In this document: piece after piece, positions 56,362 to 64,000 of the stretch | How positions within the stretch are numbered: position 1 is the stretch's first letter | Layout: every line of letters begins with the position of its first letter | Assembly: GCA_003550325.1 (NCBI GenBank) | Contig: QKWP01000435.1 | Coordinates: 165,733-229,732 of the forward strand | Length of the DNA: 64,000 bases | DNA from: Gigaspora rosea | Lineage: Eukaryota; Glomeromycota; Glomeromycetes; Diversisporales; Gigasporaceae | Direction: 5' to 3' | Program-made: the position numbers and the translations under genes | Notes under the pieces: model-generated | The model's input: the letters and a program-made list of their open reading frames with translations, nothing else | The model's database searches: none | What the model was told of the DNA's origin: nothing

Positions 56362-56639
56362 GGGGACGTCTAAAGCGGAGCAGATTCTTATAATATATAT
56401 CAGATATTGTCGAATTAACTTTAGGGTTACGGTCATCTTAGATTAGGATTAGGTAGGTTTTAGGTGGTAATATAAAAGCAAAATTGCCTCTCAACATTTT
56501 TAATTAAGCTACCAATGTAGGTTTAGACTGCCGTTCTTTGTATTTTTCAAGGTTTTCGCTTCTCTTTCTTCGCTTCGCCTAAGATCATCAAAATTCTATA
56601 ATTTGATCGGTTAGATGTCACGTGATTCTGCTCCGGCCC
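56362..56639. mobile_element. hAT-like MITE, family member 2
   Basis: Left ggggacgtctaaagcggagc and the inverse of the right end (gggccggagcagaatcacgt) are partly inverted. A perfect 8-bp duplication catgaatg flanks it (56354-56361, 56640-56647). It shares with member 1 the order: tagggtta-type patch, aaaattgcct, aggtttaga-tgccgtt, and a ttcttcg/ttcgcct segment. Confidence 0.75.
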
Positions 56640-56647
56640 CATGAATG

Positions 56648-57042
56648 GCAATAATCGACTAGCCTACTGTCCAGTGCATAACGATTAATTTGGGAGAACG
56701 ATAAAACAATATAGACAATAGTGCCAATTTAAAGCTCCAACCGTATATGGGGTAGATGGGTATAAAGCGATATTAAATAGGAGTGTTTTTTATAATGGTA
56801 TAGGGTTAATGAAGCGAAACGATTCTGCGATGTAAAGGTGACAAGGGATGATGATAATATGTGATATTGATAATGGGTGATAACTATATACTTAAATGTA
56901 TCGGTGATTTGGGTTGATGATCAAATGTAATCGGGGTAATCACGACGCTGTACAAAGTTAGAACAGGTCAGAATCACGTGAGTAATTTAAAAGAATTAAC
57001 TAAACTCGTCACACAGAATTCGAGTAATAATAAGCCAATACG
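56648..57042. other. Intergenic, no gene seen
   Basis: Moderately AT-rich with gataatgggtgataa words; nothing supported. Confidence 0.4.
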
Positions 57043-57054
57043 AAGTTACAAGTC

Positions 57055-57324
57055 AGGAGCTAAAGGTTCTAAAAGCTTTACAAAAGGAGGGTCATAACAG
57101 TTTAAAGAAGGTAACGAAGTATCTTTATCTGAACTTTCTCAGATAGATTTTAGGGCAGGTAAGAAGGACTTGACCCAGAATAAAGATGTAAATAGTTCGA
57201 TAGACTATTTTTATTATAATATAATTTTATATTAGGTGTCAGTCAGTAAATTATTAATAAAGTACGCCTACATGGCGTCCTCTTCGGAGGTTTGTTAAAA
57301 AAAAAAAAAATAAAAANAAAAAAA
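57055..57324 (+). mobile_element. Retroposed 3' fragment with poly(A) and 12-bp TSD
   Basis: The insert ends cttcggaggtttgtt plus an A tract (with one N at 57317). A perfect duplication aagttacaagtc flanks it (57043-57054, 57325-57336). The sequence before the tail encodes SELSQIDFRAGKKDLTQNKD then a stop, which may be the end of a LINE or other gene. Origin not identified. Confidence 0.7.
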
Positions 57325-57483
57325 AAGTTACAAGTCCGTCGAATTGAGTCTCGCAAGCTTTATTAATGTTAAAGTCGAATTCAAAAGATAAGGGGTTTAT
57401 TTTTATTATTATCTTTCATTTTAAATTGAACGTCAAGCTTATTTTAACTTATTAAATTTATATACATTTTATTCTGTCAGAGC

Positions 57484-57965
57484 TAGTGATGTGACATTTA
57501 TATGATACCTGAAAAATTTTAGCGTACAGTACGTACAGTACGTAACATCCACTTATTTGCGCGGGTAATACAAGCTCCTGGAGTTAGCCAATCGGAGAGT
57601 GCAAAATTTGACTATTCCGGATCAGCCTGACGAAGAATTCGAACACGCGTAAAAGAAGAAAAAAGCGAAAATACGCAAAAACTAATGTTTAAATCGATCT
57701 TGGTGCACTAATTAAAAATGACGGGAATGAAATTTTACTTAATATTAAGCATCACTCTAACCATATAGCCTCTAACGTTAAGGCCCTAACACTAAATTTT
57801 TATCTCACGCACTTAGTTTATTTACAAAATCGGAATTCCTTTTTTGGTTTGTGTTACCCGCGCAAATAAGTAAAATGTCTTTTCCGGCATCTAATTGGCT
57901 GGAAAAAGTGATCAGCAAAAATTTTAGCGTACAGTACGTATAGTACTGTACGCGGTACATCACTA
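57484..57965. mobile_element. hAT-like MITE, 482 bp
   Basis: Starts tagtgatgtgac and ends gtacatcacta. Inner blocks ttttagcgtacagtacgt and acttatttgcgcgggtaa recur inverted near the other end. The flanks gtcagagc (57476-57483) and gtcagaga (57966-57973) agree at 7 of 8 bases. Confidence 0.75.
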
Positions 57966-57973
57966 GTCAGAGA

Positions 57974-58110
57974 GTTTACGCTCTTTTTTGAGCGTATTCG
58001 GTTTAATTTGAGCGTGTACGTTCTTTTCTACGCGTATACGCTTTAATTTGAACGTATACGCTCGTGACGCAAAATTAATAAGTCTCGTATGTAATATTTT
58101 GGGTGTATAC
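57974..58110. repeat. Cluster of palindromic gagcgtatacgctc words
   Basis: Variants include acgctc...gagcgtattcgg, gagcgtgtacgttc, acgcgtatacgct, gaacgtatacgctc and tgtatacgctc, separated by tttaatttg. The unit is a 14-bp palindrome repeated four to five times. The minus 65-codon frame here is an artefact. Confidence 0.65.
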
Positions 58111-58573
58111 GCTCTTGCATGGGTTAAGCCACTCAGCCCCATTACGTTATTTGTATACATGATTTAAAAATATTTACAACATAAAAACTAAAAAAAAAGA
58201 TTCGTTACACCATTAACTACCCAGTGGCACCGACATATTTTACAATCACGTGAAGATCTACATGTCTTATCCAATAGCGAGTCTCGTTTTGATGTAACGT
58301 AATACAATCAAGAAGAACGTTCGCTTTTTCAGAAATCGCGAAAAATTGTATAAAAAATTTAAGCAATTTTGCTTAGAGAACTCCCGATTAACCGATCTTT
58401 GTCGGTTGACCGCGGTTAATAACCGGTTATAGCCGATAAATTATTTCCCAATTATTCAATTAAATATCTAAATAAGTAACAAGTAGGGATGAAACACTGC
58501 ACAGACTGCTGAAAGAGAAACAAATCACGGCGATTTACATCACATGATCAATACTGCAATAAAACCATCGACA
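58111..58573. other. Intergenic, no gene seen
   Basis: A patch at about 58387-58435 is rich in ggtta/taacc words (cggttgaccgcggttaataa), self-complementary but unbounded. Confidence 0.35.
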
Positions 58574-58665
58574 TAATTCTGGTCAAACTTGCAGATCATT
58601 TGACCACATTTAAATTTGTTTTGTTCTAGATCTGGCCAAATGATCTGCAAATTTGACCAGAATTA
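58574..58665. repeat. Hairpin with ~29-bp arms
   Basis: taattctggtcaaacttgca then gatcatttg pairs with caaatgatc then tgcaaatttgaccagaatta across a ~35-bp loop. One mismatch in the arms. Confidence 0.75.
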
Positions 58666-58923
58666 TTAACGAATAATTGATTGTAATGGCAATTAATTGC
58701 AATTTTTCAAACTCGATTAATTATTGCGGTTTGCAAATATTTTAAATTTGCTGATCAAAAAAAAGAAAGAAATCGATGATTTCTTATTTCTGATTTCCGA
58801 TTTTTTTGGGCATATTCATCATTTTGATAGCAAATTCATAGCAAAATTTCACAATAAATCTTGATAGAATTTATGACTATGATTCCAACACAAACAAACT
58901 CAACACATATTGTATATCATAAT

Positions 58924-59229
58924 CAGTGTTGGCATTTGGACTATGTCCAATAAAAATTTTATTTAGACATGGACAAATATGGACATGGACAAATCCAGAT
59001 CATGTGTCTATATCTTTTATATATTGAAATTTTCGGAATATTCCGGACTTTCACCAAATTTTAGCCTCAATTTTGGTTTTATTCGGAATATTTCGGAGCT
59101 GTAGCCTATGCGTTTTATTTGGACTAAGTGTTTTATATCCAATAAAATAATATAGACAATATGGACATAGTCCATAAATGTCCATGTCCAATGGTCCATA
59201 TTGTCCATGTTCATATTTTGCCAATACTG
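58924..59229. mobile_element. hAT-like repeat, ~306 bp
   Basis: Ends cagtgttggca and tgccaatactg are inverted repeats. Many tggaca(t/a) words run at both ends (tggacatggacaaatatgga). The flanks do not form a convincing duplication, so the boundary is inferred from the inverted repeats only. Confidence 0.5.
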
Positions 59230-59829
59230 AAAAATATCGATCGGTATGGTCAAAAATATCGGATATACTCATGATTAGCCTATTAGAATGCAAAATTTTG
59301 TACAACAGTTACAGATAACGTGATATAACGTGATCAGTAACTATGATAAAATTTCTTTCTTCTTTTGACGTGTTTGTTGATTAGTGATGGGCAAATCCTT
59401 ATTTTTTAAAAAATCCTGTGCGGGATGTGGGATCCCGCGCGGATTCGTGGGATTCACGGGATCGAGTAGAGTTTCTGAATTTTTTCACGATTAATAAATA
59501 TATATATATAAGATAGCTGTGCAGCATGCGATGCCGCGCAGAACCAGTACGATCAGCATCTGTTAATATCTACGATTTGATCAAAAACTACGTACGTTGT
59601 GAGGGGCGAAAACGAACCTTACGTCTAAAAGTCATCACCATCCGCCATTAAACCCAACTAAAATCAACCCTATCTAACCCTAATAACGGTAAAGCTTTGA
59701 TTGATGCGTCGATTAATTTGGTCTGAGTAACTAGGGTCAGAATAGAGCTCTAGATTATATCACGAGACTCTAATGTGAGGTAACTGGATTTGGACTTTGT
59801 TACGAATTTCATGTATCGAGAGGCGTTAT

Positions 59830-60720
59830 TATTAATTCAAGGATCTTTTGGGAAAATTACTAGAGGTAACACTTGCTAGCGGGGAGAATGAATACAAGAC
59901 CCCTTTTCGCTTCAATAAAGCATAATTCTCAAGTTGAATTTTAAACTTCGAAAAAAGTGTAGATGTGTTAGCTCTAAGAAAGTTTCTTTTAACCCAAAAT
60001 CGTTGAATAAATTACTTATTGAATTTACTTTTACCCTTAAAATGTTCATTATTCTAAGTAAATTTGTGTCGTTAGTTGGGACTTTGTAACCAGCATTTTG
60101 AACTCCATTTAGTATGACCCAGTTAAAGAAAGAAAGATCGAATTAATAACCTTTTATACAAAAACATAATCGATTAAACCTTTGATTACCTGATTTATCG
60201 AACAATCAATTCATTCCATTGTTAGATTCAATGTCCTTGATCACGTGATGATCGTTAATAACTTTAACTTCTGCGTAAGAGCCTTACAACTAGAATAAAG
60301 AAGAAGAATTATATAAATAGAGTGAGATTTGAACCAACTGAAGAACTATTCACAAGAAATCCCCCAGATACTTATCTTCAGGATGGCATGCCACTATGTC
60401 CAATTGGTTTCAATTTTTTTTGAACATATGTCCATTTTCAATTGGACATATGTCAAAAAAAATTGAAACCAATTGGACATGCCAACTACTTATCTTCGTT
60501 TGATCACGCCACGGCAAGAACCTAAAAGAACTTCAAGACCCGGACCAAATCAACCACGCTTTTTTTTTGCCTACCAATTCAAGGTTCAAGAGTCTTGAAC
60601 GATTAAAGGGCATTGGTTTGATTAGATAGTGGTGTTGCTGGTGGTTTTTAGCTGTATACCCAATACTCACCACTCTTACAACGTGCAAGCATGTAATTAT
60701 GGATAAGCCATTGTGGTTTA
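59830..60720 (+). repeat. LTR-like block, copy 2
   Basis: Related to 1190-1740 by ccccttttcgcttcaataaag (here about 59906), gatcacgtga at about 60239, and gacccggaccaaatcaacca from 60537, in the same order. Interrupted by the foldback 60380-60486. Ends not fixed. Confidence 0.4.
60380..60486. mobile_element. Near-perfect foldback, 107 bp, with 11-bp TSD
   Basis: tgtccaattggtttcaattt and acatatgtcc on the left recur inverted as ggacatatgt and aaattgaaaccaattggaca on the right, with a tiny loop. A perfect 11-bp duplication tacttatcttc flanks it (60369-60379, 60487-60497). No ORF. Confidence 0.75.
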
Positions 60721-61664
60721 TATTGGTAATGATGAAAAGGTGAATTAGTATGTATTAGAATTATCACAATTTCTATTGTGGATTACAAACTTACTCAGTA
60801 TATAATACGTTTTAAGATTGAGTCTGCAACGAAATTATTGTGGCTTCTATTAAGAATTACTGTAAAAAATTCTCATACAAATCTTGCTCTTTATTCTAAT
60901 AATTAAAAAATGCAGTTAGGGTTGAGTTTGTTCACATTGAAGTTATAATATCTTCTATCATAATTTACTGTTATAAACCCTACCTTTGGCGATACACAGT
61001 ATGTAACTCTAATGCATGTTATTAATGTTGTCCATATCTCCATCTAATTTCAAAGATACAAATTGCGCATGACAAATGGAAATCGATTATTTAAATCTCG
61101 AAAATGCAAAGTGCGCGTAACAAACGAAATTTGATTTTTTAAAAAATAAAAAAAAATATTAATTCATAGTGATAGATCAATTACGACATTAACATGCAAA
61201 TGATCATATGTCTCAATAATTATAGATTTAAATAGATCGTCATAAATGTTCATATTTTAAATTTTCTCACGGCCTGATTACAAAAGGCAAAGTGCCAAAA
61301 ATATTTTATTGGTATCGATAACTGGTAACAATCGATTAAACATCGATTATGTAACTCCCTTATTAGGAATACAAGGGCTTAAAACAGTTTCATGTATCGT
61401 AATAAAAGTATTTTATTATTATTTATTACAGTACTCGATATAAGATTACATTTCAAATCAAATCACGCATGCATTAATTAACAATACTAAACAGGCATAA
61501 TTTCAAAAAAAATATCCCTCACTATTAGTCAATTACAACATACATATTTTTGACGAGAACGTAATAAGATCAGTATCCACCAATCTACAATGTATTTACA
61601 CACAATTACGAAATTTTCTCTCACACATGCACATGTTTCATCCCATGCCGTCAAAATCACCCAA

Positions 61665-62125
61665 TTGGAAAAATGAAAACTATTACCAATACTAAAAAAG
61701 GATTCTTCAAAAATCAGCACCTTCTCACATTTCATGTTACACATTCAACGTGTTCTTACTGGTAAAAATCACAGTTCTTAAAAAATTGTAATCATAATGA
61801 TCACACTAAATATCATTAACCAGAAAATCATAATCCAATAACCATTTTCAATGACACACTTTTTATGTCAATCGTTACAGATGTATATTATATGTTCGCA
61901 CGCATTCACGTGTACACATACGCATACACTGCGCATAAATTCATAAACGCCGAAATGTTAACAAAAAAATCACAATTTGTCCAAAAATAACTAAATGAAA
62001 ATCATTACCCTTACCAAAAAAAGATTTTGCAAAAATCAGCATAGTGGACATCAACTTTGACGAGCATAAACCATACCTCTCACATTTCATGTTACACATT
62101 CATGTGATCGTACTGGTATATATAA
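61665..62125 (+). repeat. Dispersed non-coding repeat, two units
   Basis: Units at 61665-61770 and 61995-62125 share aaaatgaaaactattacc, ctaaaaaaggattctt/gca, aaaaatcagca, cctctcacatttcatgttac and acattca(t/a)cgtg-tactgg. Related to 21170-21375. Confidence 0.6.
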
Positions 62126-62452
62126 TCACTAGGAATGTAATATCTCATTAAAATAATAATCATTTCTTATAAATCTTACCTCATAATTATTAAATATATC
62201 AATTCTACTTTGTCTTAATTTTATCAATTTGTTTTTTAAAATACCTGTATTATTATATTTAAAAATTATAATGGTAACCAAATGATCAAATCATATAAGC
62301 GTATAAAAATTTATAAGTGATCAGATGCATAACCAGGTATAAATGTGCTAAAATTTATAAGCAATAAGGTTATATACATAAACGACTCATAAGAAAATAA
62401 TTGGGCTTATAATTTCTGACTCAATAATAATCAATAATAGATTCCCACTTTA

Positions 62453-62705
62453 GGCCGTTTGAAGTTAATTTTTTGGTTAACATCACCCCCAGCTGAAGTC
62501 TCCCCCCATCCCTCCCCGAAAACGAACAGCCAATCAAAACGCCGGATGACTATAACAGTCACCTGATTTATATCAACTAATGAAATTGGCCCGTCACTTT
62601 TCCAGGACTCTCGGGAGGGGGGAGGGGGGTAAAATGAAACGAACATATGAAACGAACATATAAAATGAACAGTGATGTTAACCAAAGAATCAACTTCGAA
62701 CGGCC
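62453..62705. mobile_element. PIF/Harbinger-like MITE, 253 bp
   Basis: Starts ggccgtttgaagttaat and ends tcaacttcgaacggcc. A TTA duplication flanks it (62450-62452, 62706-62708). Same ends as 30965-33685. The centre carries cccccatccctccccg and gggaggggggagggggg-type runs, and repeats of gaaacgaacatat. Confidence 0.8.
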
Positions 62706-62980
62706 TTATTAATAACAGATAATGACAATTTAAAAATATATTTTAATATACAGTTTTTGCGCATACGTACGTACGTATATATGTGGAACGAGAAACAAAT
62801 CAAAAGTTAATGCATAATATTTTATTTACATCAAATCCTAATTAGGAATTGGCCCACTTATGTTTAAGCAGACTGGATAATTTGTTAATGCGGGCCAGAT
62901 GATATGCTAACGCAGGCCAAACAATCTTATATTAAAAATTCCGCGCGGGATCACGCGCGTTGCCCATCACTATTGTTAAT

Positions 62981-64000
62981 TGCTATTTGACCGACAGTTC
63001 AAGTTATCTCCTGACCCGAATTTTACTTAATTTTTGCCAAAGTGCATATTGTTACACTGCATTAAAATTTGCGAAAATATCTATTTCCCATGATTTGTCC
63101 TTAAAATATCGTTTTATATATGATCGATACAAATCGATATTATTCACCGTCCCTGTTTATATGCTCGAATCATATCATGCAAGTCACATGATCTGGAAAA
63201 TTTTTGAGTGGCAGGTTGATTCAGATTATACAGATAAACCGATATGGATTTTAAGCAATAATTATTCATTTATTAGCTAGAATATAAAGAATTTTTCATC
63301 GGTGACCGGTCGTTCAAACCTCTCTGACCCTATGAGAAATCAGTACACATAAGTACACACATAAATACGGAATTATATATGGGTAAACACGAGTAACATA
63401 ATCGCTGCACGGAAACTGCACGGAAAATGATCATCCAAAAAATTTAAAATACGCTATTACACGAAAAGTTAGGGTCCGTGCACTGACGAGTACAATGTTA
63501 AGACTCTTAACGATTATAAATTTCGTACATTGACGTAGGGTTCCTACAATCCCGGATCAAATCAAACTTTAGGTCAGATTTGGGTTTGATTTGATTTGAA
63601 ATCAAACCCAAACCCAAACTATGATTAAAAAAAATATTTGAGTTTGATTTGAAGCAAACTTTTAGTTAAATTTGAGTTTGGTTTGAATTTGAGTTTGAAG
63701 TTTGCAAACTAGTTTGAGTTTGAATAATATAAATATATTTTTATATTTTAATTAATAATCCGCCAGTCAACTAGAGAGTGATCATATAAAAATCACTATA
63801 GGCGAAATGTGGCGTGCTTCCATCTAAAACTTTTTTCTTACTAAGTTAACGATACATGCCCACTAATTGAAAATTGTAGAGCTCGTCGAGACGCATCTAA
63901 CAGTGGTTAGATCATCCAAATCGGCCCAGTGGATGGCGAGATATCGTCAAAAAACGATTGGCCGACTATATAAAATCTCTATATAAACAAATATTGTTTA
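62981..64000. other. Window end, no gene seen; gtttga-rich patch
   Basis: A frame at 62960-63280 opens at TTG inside the end of the hAT element and has its first ATG only two thirds along, so it is not accepted. At 63557-63727 many copies of gtttga(t/g)ttga and aaatcaaaccc form a simple, partly palindromic repeat. No gene reaches the window edge that I can see. Confidence 0.4.

Larger units (their letters stand above)
59382..62972. mobile_element. hAT-like element, 3.6 kb, no transposase seen
   Basis: Starts tagtgatgggcaa and ends ttgcccatcacta, a perfect 13-bp inverted repeat. Next to each end are gcgggat/atcccgcgcgg words in opposite orientation. The flanks ttgttgat (59374-59381) and ttgttaat (62973-62980) agree at 7 of 8 bases. 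The interior holds an LTR-like block, a foldback, dispersed repeats and a PIF-like MITE. I found no hAT transposase frame. Confidence 0.7.

Noticed and set aside
62960..63280. 106-codon plus frame
   Set aside because: It opens at TTG inside the terminal repeat of the 59382-62972 element, and its first ATG is far downstream; no domain is visible.

Overview
The window reads as an AT-rich, repeat-dominated stretch of a fungal nuclear genome, most likely an arbuscular mycorrhizal fungus close to Rhizophagus (Glomeromycotina). This rests on three things recognised from memory of that lineage: an F-box protein with a C-terminal run of near-identical leucine-rich repeats, the N-terminal piece of the expanded Glomeromycotina kinase family, and a Helitron replicase/helicase of the type found there. 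No database search was possible. The sequence has one assembly gap of 57 N (31426-31482) and a single N at 57317.

Only one protein gene looks intact: a 496-residue F-box/LRR protein at 52795-54285 (+). All other recognisable coding sequence is broken. There is a kinase N-terminal relic (532-753), a Helitron Rep/helicase gene (9780-14860, -), two degenerate Ty3/gypsy retrotransposons (14886-19521 and 38790-46703, both -), a frameshifted gene of unknown function (26345-27425, -), and an internally deleted M1-family aminopeptidase gene that keeps introns and its 3' end but lacks the catalytic core (29033-30180, +). A second relic of that same 3' end lies at 55050-55172.

Layout. 0-8 kb: foldback and TIR elements, a kinase relic, an LTR-like block. 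6.5-9.2 kb: a Tc1-like element split by a pogo-like MITE, next to a 1-kb tRNA-headed retroposon. 9.8-19.5 kb: a Helitron cut by three hAT-like MITEs, with a gypsy element at its 5' coding end. 21.5-26.1 kb: a tandem array of palindromic ~200-bp units, itself hit by a hAT MITE and a second retroposon copy, then another hAT MITE. 26-34 kb: two broken genes, the gap, and a PIF/Harbinger-like element containing smaller repeats. 36-47 kb: two Helitron-type 3' ends and a putative hAT element that houses an almost full-length gypsy element. 46.9-52 kb: a 1.65-kb long-armed foldback, minisatellites, hAT-like and MULE-like elements. 52.8-54.3 kb: the F-box/LRR gene. 55-64 kb: many short elements, including two adjacent members of one hAT family and a 3.6-kb hAT-like element with nested insertions.

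The main content is a layered transposon record. At least a dozen insertions can be delimited to the base by target-site duplications (2 bp TA, 3 bp, 8 bp, 9 bp, or 11-15 bp), which gives a relative order of events. I found no convincing new functional system. The most unusual items are the ~1-kb tRNA-headed retroposon with 15-bp duplications, the palindromic tandem array, and the unrecognised ~1.4-kb linker between RNase H and integrase in the second gypsy element.
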